From the NCBI RefSeq assembly GCF_018998565.1, contig NZ_JAHNZO010000002.1:62001-126000 (forward strand): a stretch of DNA of 64,000 bases. Direction: 5' to 3'. The notes under the pieces were generated by a model. The model did no database searches and was not told the origin of the DNA. It saw only the letters and a program-made list of their open reading frames with translations. Within the stretch, counting starts at the first letter, position 1. Every line of letters starts with the position of its first letter. The translations under genes were made by a program, and so were the position numbers. This stretch comes from Paenibacillus oleatilyticus (GTDB taxonomy: Bacteria; Bacillota; Bacilli; Paenibacillales; NBRC-103111). Below, one piece after another: positions 25,385 to 34,268 of this stretch.

Positions 25385-26965
25385 ATGTTAAAGCGTTTGT
25401 CAAGAGTGGCGGTTTTGATCCTGATCGTTGCGTTGATCGGCAGCGGCTGCGGAGGAGCGGGACAAAATGCCGCCGGGCCGGAAGGCTCGGATAAAGGAGC
25501 CGGCCAATCCGGAGGCAGCCTCATCTTCGGTCTGTCCGGCGAACCGACCACCATGGACCCGCTTGTGCAAAACGGGACTCACGGCAGAACGATCAAGCTG
25601 AGTCTTTATCGGGGGCTCGTCAATTACGACAAGGACGGCAAGCTGAATCCCGAGCTGGCCGAGTCGTATACGGTGTCGGCGGACAAGAAGACGTACACGT
25701 TCAAGCTTCGCGACGCCAAGTTTCACAACGGCGATCCGGTTACGGCGGAAGACGTAAAATACACCTTCGCGCGCGTTGCCAATCCGAAAAACAACGCCAC
25801 GTTCCGCAACGAGCTGTCCGTCATAGACAAAATCGAGACGGTGGACAATAAGACCGTGGCCATCACGCTGAAAGAGCCTTCTGCCCCCTTCATCCATTAT
25901 TTGGCACTCCCGGAATCGGTCATCGTATCGAAGAAGTGGACGGAGGAAAAGAACGGCGATTTGAATGCGGCTCCAATGGGAGCGGGCCCGTATAAGTTTG
26001 ACAAATGGACGAAGGGCCAGGAGTTTGTCGTGAAAAAATTCGAAGGCTATTATAAAAAAGACAAGCCGAAGCTGGACACGATACGCTTCGTCTTTTATCC
26101 CGACGAGAATACCAGAGTGAACGCGCTCAAGGCAGGGGACGTGGACTTGATCGATACCGTTCCGTGGAAGGACGCCGTCGCACTGGAACAGGATCCGAAG
26201 CTGAAGCTCGACAGCGTCAGCGGGCCGTTCATGCAATTGCAGTTCAACACGCAGTTTGCGCCGTTCAGCGATCCGCGGGTGAGAAAAGCGATCTCCTACG
26301 CGATCGATCGCAGCACGATTATCAACACGGCATTTAACGGGCGCGGAAAACCGATCTACGGCATGGCGATCCCGCAGGGCTACATGGGCTACGATGAAAA
26401 GTACGAGAATTACTTCGAGCCTAATCTCGAAAAAGCCAAGAAGCTGCTTGCGGAAGCGGGCTATCCGAGCGGCTTCAAGGCCCGGCTGCTGGCTACCTCC
26501 CAATTCGCGTATCACCAGCAGACGGCGGTCGCCGTACAGTCCGAGCTGAAGAAGGTCGGCATCGAAGTCGAGCTCGATCTGCCCGATTGGGCGACCCGGG
26601 TGAAGAAAAATACGGAAGGGAGCTACGACTTCGTTGTCGCAGGCACGGCCGGCGATATTACAGATGCCGATTGGCTCAGCAACTTCTATACCGGAGGCCC
26701 GGCGAGGCTTAACAATTCGGCATTTTTCGACGATGCCGAAATCAACAGGCTGCTGATCGACGGCAGGAAGGAGCAGGACGAGGCGAAGCGGAAAGATATT
26801 TACAACCAATTGATTAACCGCGCGCTGGACTTGTCGCCGTTCGTCTACTTGACCTGGCGCGAGCAGGGCTACGGCATGAAGAAAGAGGTCGGCGGCTTCA
26901 AGAACATGCCCGGGTTCTTGTCTTTCCAATCGGGGATTACGCTGGAAGACGCGTTTATGAAGTAA
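25385..26965 (+). CDS. peptide/solute ABC transporter substrate-binding lipoprotein, DppA/OppA type
   Basis: 526 residues. Signal peptide with lipobox IGSGC (lipid-modified C22), then a family 5 extracellular solute-binding fold: GEPTTMDPLVQNG, LAESYTVSADKKTYTFKLR, FHNGDPVTAEDVKYTF and DPRVRKAISYAIDR. It captures the solute imported by the upstream DppBCDF parts. Being last in the operon instead of first is less common. Given the frl/hyu neighbours, glycated peptides or amino acids are the best guess for its ligand, but the binding residues cannot be read from sequence alone. Confidence 0.93.
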   Translation: MLKRLSRVAVLILIVALIGSGCGGAGQNAAGPEGSDKGAGQSGGSLIFGLSGEPTTMDPLVQNGTHGRTIKLSLYRGLVNYDKDGKLNPELAESYTVSADKKTYTFKLRDAKFHNGDPVTAEDVKYTFARVANPKNNATFRNELSVIDKIETVDNKTVAITLKEPSAPFIHYLALPESVIVSKKWTEEKNGDLNAAPMGAGPYKFDKWTKGQEFVVKKFEGYYKKDKPKLDTIRFVFYPDENTRVNALKAGDVDLIDTVPWKDAVALEQDPKLKLDSVSGPFMQLQFNTQFAPFSDPRVRKAISYAIDRSTIINTAFNGRGKPIYGMAIPQGYMGYDEKYENYFEPNLEKAKKLLAEAGYPSGFKARLLATSQFAYHQQTAVAVQSELKKVGIEVELDLPDWATRVKKNTEGSYDFVVAGTAGDITDADWLSNFYTGGPARLNNSAFFDDAEINRLLIDGRKEQDEAKRKDIYNQLINRALDLSPFVYLTWREQGYGMKKEVGGFKNMPGFLSFQSGITLEDAFMK

Positions 26966-26978
26966 GGTCTTGGCCATC

Positions 26979-27018
26979 AAGGCAGCTCCCGGCACACCGA
27001 TCCGGGGGCTGCTTGTTT
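26979..27018 (+). terminator. terminator of the peptide ABC operon
   Basis: AAGGCAGC-CCCGG pairs with CCGGG-GCTGCTT around a 9-nt loop, followed by GTTTA. Confidence 0.7.
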
Positions 27019-27030
27019 ACCCGAAAAATC

Positions 27031-27059
27031 TTGATGGGGAAGCGGGACTCAAGTACAAT
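27031..27059 (+). promoter_or_regulatory. promoter of the two-component system
   Basis: TTGATG (27031-27036), 17-bp spacer, TACAAT (27054-27059). It lies just after the ABC operon terminator, so the sensor/regulator pair has its own start. Confidence 0.65.
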
Positions 27060-27121
27060 AGAACAAACACCGCCTCGGCAGCATGTATCCGGCTTATGTG
27101 CCGGAACGGGCAAACGTCACC

Positions 27122-29044
27122 ATGGATGAGGAGGGGAAGCGGATTCTGTATAAGCTGAAGCAGTGGATTCGGGCGCTTTTTCGCAATCTTCAGATTCGGA
27201 TTATCGTCTCGGTCGTTTTTCTCGTTTTTATCGCCGTATCTCTATCGCTTCATATCAGCTTCAAGCATACGGAGACTTTGTTCGAGAAGGAAACCTCCGA
27301 TCTGCTGCTGAGCAACCTGGAGCAAATGGGCAATCAGATTGAGGACGTCACGCTGGATATGATGAGACTGTCGAATGTGCTGAGTCTGGACGATATCGTC
27401 ACGGCAAATTTGAATGCGTTTCCAAGAAATCCGGCTTTCGAAGCGTTCGCTGCAATGAAATCGCCTCTAGAGATGACGCCGGACGATTATTCGCGCATCT
27501 CGCGTATCGAAAATCATTTGAATTTCGCCAAAAACAATACGTTTTTCAATTATAACGCCCATATGATCATCGTCAGCTCCGATGGAATTATCAGCAACGT
27601 GATGGGAAATGTCGTCAGCGATATCGACAGAAACCAAGAATATTTGAATTTCAAGCAGGAATTCGGCTTGCGGCTGAAGCAGGAAAAATGGTTTGCTTCC
27701 CTCGTACGGCATGAAAGCGAGACGGTCTGGACGGTTCCCTTCACTTACCATACCTCGAAATTAAGCGAAGACAAGAAATACGTTTCCCTTGCCAAAACGG
27801 TCAAAGACAGATTTACCGGTGAGACGCTCGGCATCGTCATCATCAATGTGGACCTGGATAACTTCGTTTCGCTGTTTACGGTCCGTTCCAAAGGATCGGT
27901 TCTGCTGCTGGACCGGCAAAATCAAATTATCAAGAGCTCCGGCGAAGCGCCATTCAGCGATATCGAGCAGGTGAGCAAAGAGCTGAAGCTGTACGGCACC
28001 CAAAAAGGGTATAACGTGATCGGGGCAGCCGGCGGCAAGCGGTATATGGTCAATTATTACAATTTGAACCGGCTTGACTGGACGGTCGTCTCGGTGATCC
28101 CTTACGAAGACGTGATGAACAGCACGTCAAGCTTGAAAAATAAAGTGCAGACCATCAACTATATCGTGTTCGGCCTTTTCCTTTTATCGAGCGTCGCGCT
28201 GATTCTTTATATCACGAATCCGCTAAAGCTGCTCATCCGGGATTTAAAAAAGAAGAAGATCGGCATTTACAGTTTGGGAACGAAGGAGATCGAGTATGCC
28301 AACGATGTTAACGGCATCGTCAAGAGCTTCGACCATCTGTTCAAGCGGATCGACGAGCTGGTTCAGAAAGTGATGGAGGAGCAGAAAAGAGAGCAGGAAT
28401 TGAAATACGAAGCGCTGAAGGCGCAGATCAATCCGCATTTTTTGTTCAATACGTTAAACATCATTAAATGGACGGCCATGATGAACGGGGCGGCCAATGC
28501 GTCCAACATGATTGCCGATCTGGGACGGCTGCTCGAGGTCAGCATGAAAAAGGGCGAAGAGGAAATTACGCTGAAGGAAGAAATGCAGCTGCTTCAGGCG
28601 TATATGAACATCCAGAACGCTCGTTACAACGACAGCTTCGAGCTGGTCTTCGACATCGATCCGCAGCTTGAGCGGCACAAAATCATGAAGCTGCTGCTTC
28701 AGCCGGTTGTGGAAAACGGTATCCTGCACGGGTTGAAGAACAAAAGGTCCGGCGGCCGGATCGAGCTTCGGGCCGGCTTGCATGAGGGTCGCTTGCGAAT
28801 CGATGTGGCCGACAATGGGGAAGGCATAACGCCGCACCGGATCGCCGAAATTTTCAACGAGGCCGGCGAAGGGCAGGGGCATCGGCATAAATTCAGCGGC
28901 ATCGGGCTCCGAAATATTCACGACCGGCTGCGGCTCAAATACGGCGAGCCTTTCGGACTGCAGCTTGCGTCAACTCCCGGGCAAGGAACGACCGTGTCCG
29001 TAACGGTCCCGGCGGAACCGGGCACGGAGGAGACTTCATCTTGA
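27122..29044 (+). CDS. YesM-type sensor histidine kinase
   Basis: About 640 residues from ATG 27122. An N-terminal membrane helix (IRIIVSVVFLVFIAVSL) is followed by a long extracellular sensor region of about 260 residues and a second helix (IVFGLFLLSSVALILYI). The His_kinase domain has phospho-acceptor H439 in INPHFLFNTLN and the ATPase domain has VVENGILHGLK, DNGEG and GIGLRNIHDRL. YesM-type kinases usually sense sugars or peptides at the cell surface and control a nearby transporter. The start is uncertain: ATG 27083 and 27122 both lack a clear ribosome binding site, and GAGGAGGGG lies just inside the coding region. Confidence 0.88.
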   Translation: MDEEGKRILYKLKQWIRALFRNLQIRIIVSVVFLVFIAVSLSLHISFKHTETLFEKETSDLLLSNLEQMGNQIEDVTLDMMRLSNVLSLDDIVTANLNAFPRNPAFEAFAAMKSPLEMTPDDYSRISRIENHLNFAKNNTFFNYNAHMIIVSSDGIISNVMGNVVSDIDRNQEYLNFKQEFGLRLKQEKWFASLVRHESETVWTVPFTYHTSKLSEDKKYVSLAKTVKDRFTGETLGIVIINVDLDNFVSLFTVRSKGSVLLLDRQNQIIKSSGEAPFSDIEQVSKELKLYGTQKGYNVIGAAGGKRYMVNYYNLNRLDWTVVSVIPYEDVMNSTSSLKNKVQTINYIVFGLFLLSSVALILYITNPLKLLIRDLKKKKIGIYSLGTKEIEYANDVNGIVKSFDHLFKRIDELVQKVMEEQKREQELKYEALKAQINPHFLFNTLNIIKWTAMMNGAANASNMIADLGRLLEVSMKKGEEEITLKEEMQLLQAYMNIQNARYNDSFELVFDIDPQLERHKIMKLLLQPVVENGILHGLKNKRSGGRIELRAGLHEGRLRIDVADNGEGITPHRIAEIFNEAGEGQGHRHKFSGIGLRNIHDRLRLKYGEPFGLQLASTPGQGTTVSVTVPAEPGTEETSS

Positions 29045-29071
29045 GGCTTACTGGGAAAAGGAGGACGGCCT

Positions 29072-30691
29072 ATGCTCAAGGTCATGATCGTGGATGACGA
29101 AGCGCTCGTCAGAATCGGGATCAAATCCTGTATCGAATGGGAGAAATACGGTTTGGAGTTTGTCGGGCAGGCGGAGGACGGCATACAAGCGCTGGAGCTG
29201 ATCGAGGCGGTCCGCCCCGATCTCGTGCTTACCGATATTTTAATGCCGAATATGGATGGTCTGGAGTTGATCGAACGGTTGTCGGCCCGGTTTCCGCAGA
29301 TCAAGATCGTTGTTCTGAGCTGCCACCATGAGATGGACAGCGTGAAGAAGGCGATGCGCCTGGGGGCGGAGGATTACATTCTGAAGCTTTCGATGAAGCC
29401 GGACCAGCTTTTGGAGGTGCTGCTCAAAGCGAAGGCGCAGGTCGAAAAGGAACGGCTGCAGAACGAAGAGAAAATCACGTTTGAATCGGTATTGAGAGCC
29501 AACAAGCAAGTCATCAAAAACGGTCTGTACAAAAAATTAATGAGCGGCTCGATTCCTTACGCCGAATTCCAGAAAGAATCGTCCATTATGCAGGTCCGGC
29601 CGGAATTTACCCAATATCTTGTCATGTACTGCGCTATCGACGACTATGACGACGCTCCCGCGAAAAGCAGGATGAGAGACAGCCATCTGCTCAGCTCCTC
29701 GTTTCTCAACATTTTGCAGGAAGGACTTGCCGACTATGCCAAAGCCGAGTTCGCCGAGCTGGACGAGGGGGAATATTTGATTCTGCTGGACGCCACGGTC
29801 CTTCGGACGCCCGAGCATCCCATCCTATCGGAGCTTTTTCAGAAGGTGAACCGATCGTTGAAGCGTTACCTGAATATTACCGTATCCTTGGTCGTTTCGG
29901 GAAAAACCGGCAGCCTAAAGGAGGTTCCGGCGCTTTACGCTCAAGCGAAACAGGCGTCCGGTTACCGTTTTTACCGGGGAAAAGCGTGCCTGATTTTTGC
30001 AGGCGACGTGCCGGAGTTCACGGATAAGGAAATTATTTTCGGCCTGGAGGAAGAGAAGCGGCTGATCGATCATTTGAACGCCAACGATTATGACGGGGTG
30101 ACATCGGTGGTCAACCGTTTTTTTCACAGCATTGCGGCGCATGGGGCCTATCATCCGATGCGGGTGAAAACGTCGCTGCTCCACGTGCTGTATATTTTCA
30201 TGAAAGTTCTTGAGCCTTATCAAGAGCACTTGCGGTTGATTGACGACGAATCGGACACGAAATGGTCGGAGATGATTTTGGACGCGGAAACGCTGCACGA
30301 TATTAAAAGCTCCGTCGACGGGTTTATCGGCGGGTTCATGCAGTCGATGCTTTCCGTCAAGGGCCAGACGGCGAGAGCCGAAATTATGAGTGTAAAGCGA
30401 TATGTATGCGAGAATATCGGGCAAAACATATCGCTGGAGGAAGCCGCGAAGTATTCCAATATGAGCCGGAGTTATTTTTCCTACCTCTTTAAGAAGGAAA
30501 TCGGCGAGAGCTTTACCCATTTTGTGAACCGCACGAAGATGGAGAAAGCAAAAGAGCTGATTATAAACCGGAACCTCAAGGTGTACGAAGCGGCGGAGAA
30601 AGTCGGGATTAAGGACGAGGCCTACTTCAGCAAGCTGTTCAAAAAATATATCGGGGTAAGCCCCGGGAAAATAAAAGGAAAAGGAATGTGA
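29072..30691 (+). CDS. YesN-type response regulator (REC plus AraC HTH)
   Basis: 539 residues. Receiver domain with acidic pair D8/D9 and phospho-acceptor D55 (LVLTDILMP), a long middle region of about 300 residues, and a C-terminal AraC-type double helix-turn-helix (ISLEEAAKYSNMSRSYFSYLF, then VGIKDEAYFSKLFKKYIGVSPG). It starts 28 bp after the kinase gene with AAAGGAGG upstream, and the two form one unit. It most likely activates the adjacent peptide ABC transporter and perhaps the hyuAB-frlDB operon, which is inferred from position. Confidence 0.92.
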   Translation: MLKVMIVDDEALVRIGIKSCIEWEKYGLEFVGQAEDGIQALELIEAVRPDLVLTDILMPNMDGLELIERLSARFPQIKIVVLSCHHEMDSVKKAMRLGAEDYILKLSMKPDQLLEVLLKAKAQVEKERLQNEEKITFESVLRANKQVIKNGLYKKLMSGSIPYAEFQKESSIMQVRPEFTQYLVMYCAIDDYDDAPAKSRMRDSHLLSSSFLNILQEGLADYAKAEFAELDEGEYLILLDATVLRTPEHPILSELFQKVNRSLKRYLNITVSLVVSGKTGSLKEVPALYAQAKQASGYRFYRGKACLIFAGDVPEFTDKEIIFGLEEEKRLIDHLNANDYDGVTSVVNRFFHSIAAHGAYHPMRVKTSLLHVLYIFMKVLEPYQEHLRLIDDESDTKWSEMILDAETLHDIKSSVDGFIGGFMQSMLSVKGQTARAEIMSVKRYVCENIGQNISLEEAAKYSNMSRSYFSYLFKKEIGESFTHFVNRTKMEKAKELIINRNLKVYEAAEKVGIKDEAYFSKLFKKYIGVSPGKIKGKGM

Positions 30692-30724
30692 AGGCAGGAC
30701 AGCGTGTCCCGCTTTTCCTACTCT

Positions 30725-30754
30725 AAAAAAAGAACCCCGTCATTACGGGGTTCC
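30725..30754 (-). terminator. terminator of the acyltransferase gene (minus strand)
   Basis: On the minus strand GAACCCCGT and ACGGGGTTC form a 9-bp stem with a 3-nt loop, followed by a run of T. The stem overlaps the stop codon of the acyltransferase gene. Confidence 0.8.
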
Positions 30755-31759
30755 GTGCGATTTGAGGACAAGCCGCTTCACGAAAGTAATATCCGGCTCG
30801 AACCATCGTTTGGCGTGGGCTTCGACCCATGGCTGCGACAGCAGCCAGACGATGCCGAACCCGGCGATAATCGCCAGCCCTTGGCTCCAGGGGGTCTGCA
30901 GGTAGACGTAAATCCCTGCCGCGAGCAGCGATTTCAGAATGAAGGCATGGAGCAGAAAGACATACCCCGTCCGTTTTCCCCAATCCGTGATCCGGCTGGC
31001 CGCCCAAGGCACCAAGCTCAAAAAAGCGAGCGAAGCGGCCACCTGCACCCCGTACATCCCCAAGCGATATATACCGGCGTACCACTCCGGATGACCGGCC
31101 TCTGCGTAGGTGAAGCTGCCGTACAGCCAACGCGGATCGATTCGTCCGCCCAGCCAGAAGAAGCAAATGACACCTAGGCCGAGAAGGACGGCGGGCATCC
31201 GCAGCCGTTTGACTATGGTTTCCCAATGCTGCGGCAGGAAGTAGCCTGCCAGGAAGAACGGAAAGTATACCAAGGTCCGCGATACGCTGAGCCAAGCCCC
31301 GGGCCAAGGGAGGTAACCGACGGCGATGCCAAGCAGCAGCGAGACGATCAGCGGGTGGCGCATATGAACGAACGCGCGCAGCAGCAGCCTCCAGCAAAAG
31401 TGGCTGAGCAGGAACCAGAGCAGCGAGTAGGGCATGAAGAACGAATGAATCACGCCTTTGGCTTGAAAGAAGACAATATCGGCCAAGCTGTACAGCGTCT
31501 GGAACAACACATATTGATAAGCAATCGTGCAAAGCCCGTCGATTCCGGGCCGGTCGAGACGGAAGCTTTTGGCAAAGTAGCCCATTGCCAGAGCGAACAT
31601 CGGAATATGGAATGAGTAGATCGTCTCGTAAAGGGCGAACAACGGCGAGCTCCGATCGATCATCGGTTCGATGGTGTTGGCTGTGACGACGAAAACGATA
31701 AGCAAAAATTTCATATTAAGCGCATAAGTGTGAAGCGATGGTGCGGAAGCCTTTCCCAC
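30743..31759 (-). CDS. membrane acyltransferase, acyltransferase-3 family
   Basis: 338 residues with about ten membrane helices. The N-terminal ALNMKFLLIVFVVTANTIEP and YSFHIPMFALAMGYFAKSF match the start of acyltransferase-3 proteins (OafA/YkrP type), although the usual catalytic His in the first helix region (VVxxH) is replaced by Asn in VVTANT; the H in FHIP is kept. Such proteins O-acetylate cell-surface polysaccharides at the membrane. GTG 31759 has AGAGGTGA 6 bases upstream. The gene stands alone between the two-component system and dps. Confidence 0.8.
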   Translation of the reverse strand: MGKASAPSLHTYALNMKFLLIVFVVTANTIEPMIDRSSPLFALYETIYSFHIPMFALAMGYFAKSFRLDRPGIDGLCTIAYQYVLFQTLYSLADIVFFQAKGVIHSFFMPYSLLWFLLSHFCWRLLLRAFVHMRHPLIVSLLLGIAVGYLPWPGAWLSVSRTLVYFPFFLAGYFLPQHWETIVKRLRMPAVLLGLGVICFFWLGGRIDPRWLYGSFTYAEAGHPEWYAGIYRLGMYGVQVAASLAFLSLVPWAASRITDWGKRTGYVFLLHAFILKSLLAAGIYVYLQTPWSQGLAIIAGFGIVWLLSQPWVEAHAKRWFEPDITFVKRLVLKSHGTP

Positions 31760-31951
31760 GGGAAGTCACCTCTATATGTATACTGTGCTGTCTGCCGGCT
31801 CTCTCGCCGCATTGGAGCGGCTGCAGCCGGCTCCTCGTCTTGAGCATACCTCTTTCGATGCGCCGGAGCAGTGAGAAGGATCACGGCTCATTGGTGATCA
31901 AAGTCACAGACATTTCTCAGTCGCAAAATCAATCGGAGTGACGATGCCAAA

Positions 31952-31989
31952 CTTCACCAAATCTTCATCCGATCCTCATCTTCTCTTCA
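31952..31989 (+). promoter_or_regulatory. four 11-bp phased direct repeats upstream of dps
   Basis: CTTCA/CCTCA motifs begin at 31952, 31963, 31974 and 31985, each exactly 11 bp apart and all on the same face of the helix. This is the geometry used by OmpR/PhoP-family response regulators. They lie just upstream of the dps promoter. Confidence 0.45.
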
Positions 31990-32011
31990 TGAAAGAGAGT
32001 CAGGGCGATGC

Positions 32012-32044
32012 TACAATCAGATTATGAATTTAGACCTAATCTAA
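32012..32044 (+). promoter_or_regulatory. dps promoter -10 and weak PerR-like dyad
   Basis: TACAAT at 32012-32017 is the best -10; no good -35 is seen, which fits an activated promoter. TTAGA-CCTAA-TCTAA at 32030-32044 is an inverted repeat with partial similarity (9 of 14) to a PerR box. Confidence 0.35.
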
Positions 32045-32070
32045 ATACAAATCATGAGGAGGAATCATCC

Positions 32071-32511
32071 ATGAATGAACAATTAACGGTACTGTTGAAC
32101 AACCAAATCGCCAACTGGTCTGTCTTGTACGTCAAGCTGCATAATTACCACTGGTACGTCAAAGGCCCTCAGTTTTTCACGCTGCATACAAAATTCGAAG
32201 AGCTGTATACGGAAGCGGCGCTGCATGTAGATGCGCTGGCCGAGCGGCTGCTGGCGTTGGGCGGCAAGCCGGTTGCGACGATGAGCGGAAGCCTGCGGCT
32301 CGCCTCGGTTCGCGAGGCGGAAGGCGAGGAGACGGCGGAGCAGATGGTGGCGGCGCTGGTGAACGATTTTACTCTGATCATCGGGGAGCTTAAAACAGGC
32401 ATGAAATACGCCGAGTCCGTGGAGGACGAAACGACGGGAGATCTGCTGTTGGCCATTCATTCGAGTCTGGAAAAGCACGTCTGGATGCTGAATGCGTTTT
32501 TGGGCAACTAA
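32071..32511 (+). CDS. dps: Dps-family DNA-binding/ferritin-like protein
   Basis: 146 residues, normal for Dps. The ferroxidase ligands at the subunit interface are visible: H27 and H39, D54 and E58 ([15 protein letters not shown]). Dps forms a 12-subunit cage that oxidises and stores iron and protects DNA from peroxide. ATG 32071 follows GAGGAGG by 8 bases. It is monocistronic. Control elements upstream suggest a response regulator and possibly PerR. Confidence 0.94.
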   Translation: MNEQLTVLLNNQIANWSVLYVKLHNYHWYVKGPQFFTLHTKFEELYTEAALHVDALAERLLALGGKPVATMSGSLRLASVREAEGEETAEQMVAALVNDFTLIIGELKTGMKYAESVEDETTGDLLLAIHSSLEKHVWMLNAFLGN

Positions 32512-32643
32512 TTCAAGCGGTAAGCTCAAATATCGCAGTTCTGTGGCTCTGCCTTCCGGAGCGCGGCTTGGACAATCGGCTTGCTTCTATCGTATGATGA
32601 AGTCATAGATATGGAAGAAGCTGTATTGGAGGAGATCAGAACG

Positions 32644-34014
32644 ATGAAGCCGCGTTCCAAAAAGATAGGGTACTTGCTGGCCGGAACGGCCCTTGCCGCC
32701 GCTTGTGTGGTATTGGTCGCATACGGCGGCGAGCCCCCTGCATGGCTGCTCGCGTCCGGGAAGGGCACTGCGCCGGAGGCTGCGGAAAAACAAGCCCCGG
32801 TCCGCCGCGAAATTCTCGATTTTCATATGACCGATCTGGATAAGGGCCGGATTCGTTATACGGACGGCACAAGCAGTGTGACGGAAGACGGAGGCGCCCA
32901 TTGGACGGAGCCAGCCTCGGGCCTCCCGGATGCAGCGGCATCCGGTACGAACGGGTCAAGCGCTTCGCTAACCGATGGCAAAAAGCTCACGACGATTGCC
33001 TACCAAGCTAAGGATTACCCGGTGAAGCAGTCGCAATTTGTCACCAACCGGGTCGGCTGGGCACTTGTCTCGGCCGGAACGGAGCTGGCCAATCCGCTGC
33101 TGGTAACGACGGACGGGGGACAAACCTGGCATGCCGAGGTAACGCCCGCGGTGAAGGATGCGCTGCAGGAAGAAAAGCAGCGTCAGCAGCGGATTAGCCG
33201 GGAAACGGCTTTGTACGCTTCTCCCGAGCAAGCCAAGAAGGTGATGGATACCGCCTGGACACTCCTGCCGGATACGGCGAGTCCCGGCGACGTTGTGCTG
33301 GTACGTCACGATAAGCCCGGAGAAGTCGCTTGGCAGGGGAAGACGTACGAGCTGCGGCCGTTCGAGGCCGGATATTTCACTTACCTTCCGGTGCCGATGA
33401 AGACGAAGCCCGGCTCGTATCCGATCGGCGATCAGACGCTGAAGATCAAGGATAAAAAGTTCGAGACCCAACACCTCAAAGTATCGAAGCAGATGGAAAG
33501 CATGCGTCAGGACACGAAACGAATCGAAGCCGACCAGAAAAAAATCGATGCCGCGCGAAGCAAGTCGGAACCCGCGTTCCTGTTCTCCGACCCTTTTATT
33601 CAGCCGATCGAAGGGATATTGACGACGCCGTTCGGTCATACCCGCTATGTGAACGGCAAGTTTGCCAGCTCCCATACGGCCATTGACTTGGCGGCCAAAG
33701 AAGGCACCCCGATTAAAGCGGCGAATGACGGCGTCGTAGCGTTGGCGGACAATTTCTATTTGACGGGCAATACGATCTATATCGATCATGGAATGAATCT
33801 GTTTTCCCAGTATGCGCATTTATCGAAGCTTCAGGTGAAAACGGGAGACCGGGTGAAGCGGGGCGATATTATCGGGCTGGTGGGCTCGACCGGATTCTCG
33901 ACGGGACCGCACCTGCATTTTACGTTCTGGGCGCACAACGTTCCGGTCAATCCGAATCTGTTCTTTAATGCGACTCCGTTTCAATGGCTGAAGCAGGAGC
34001 CCCAATCGCGTTAA
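32644..34014 (+). CDS. membrane-anchored M23 peptidase with N-terminal Asp-box motifs
   Basis: 456 residues. An N-terminal signal/anchor (KIGYLLAGTALAAACVVLVAYGG) is followed by a region with two BNR/Asp-box-like motifs: SVTEDGGAHW near residue 77 and VTTDGGQTW near 155. A charged coiled-coil segment (about 290-320) precedes a C-terminal M23/LytM domain with the zinc motif HTAID (H344, D348) and HLHF (about 422). M23 enzymes cut peptidoglycan cross-bridges. The start at 32644 follows GGAGGAG; a -10-like TATGAT lies near 32595. A role in wall remodelling is likely; the Asp-box part is unusual. Confidence 0.88.
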   Translation: MKPRSKKIGYLLAGTALAAACVVLVAYGGEPPAWLLASGKGTAPEAAEKQAPVRREILDFHMTDLDKGRIRYTDGTSSVTEDGGAHWTEPASGLPDAAASGTNGSSASLTDGKKLTTIAYQAKDYPVKQSQFVTNRVGWALVSAGTELANPLLVTTDGGQTWHAEVTPAVKDALQEEKQRQQRISRETALYASPEQAKKVMDTAWTLLPDTASPGDVVLVRHDKPGEVAWQGKTYELRPFEAGYFTYLPVPMKTKPGSYPIGDQTLKIKDKKFETQHLKVSKQMESMRQDTKRIEADQKKIDAARSKSEPAFLFSDPFIQPIEGILTTPFGHTRYVNGKFASSHTAIDLAAKEGTPIKAANDGVVALADNFYLTGNTIYIDHGMNLFSQYAHLSKLQVKTGDRVKRGDIIGLVGSTGFSTGPHLHFTFWAHNVPVNPNLFFNATPFQWLKQEPQSR

Positions 34015-34043
34015 GCAGGCAAGCCTGCTGCTTTCCGGAAAAG

Positions 34044-34077
34044 GTCCGGCGAATAGCACCGAGGCTATGCGCCGGAC
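34044..34077 (+). repeat. strong inverted repeat after the M23 gene
   Basis: GTCCGGCG-ATAGC pairs with GCTAT-CGCCGGAC around a 6-nt loop. No T-run follows, so it could be a Rho-independent-like stabilising hairpin or an operator. AGCAGGC/GCCTGCT lies just before it at 34014-34029. Confidence 0.5.
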
Positions 34078-34268
34078 TCCCGAAGCAGCTGCGAAATGTG
34101 ACCGGATAACTTCCGCAATATGTCTATCGGAAGCCAAGACTTCTGTCGCCCTTCTTATATACTACAGGCTATGAATTACATAGATTAACATATATTATTA
34201 TTTATCCATCAACCATTGTAAAATAAACCTTATCAAAAAATAAAGACAAGTGGAAAGGGGGAGTCAGA

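Noticed and set aside
25400..26995. 531-codon minus-strand open frame opposite the peptide-binding lipoprotein
   Set aside because: No recognisable domain; the plus strand encodes an unmistakable DppA-type protein.
30696..30720. GGACA/TGTCC hairpin after the response regulator as a plus-strand terminator
   Set aside because: The stem is only 5 bp and the T-run is short; not convincing.
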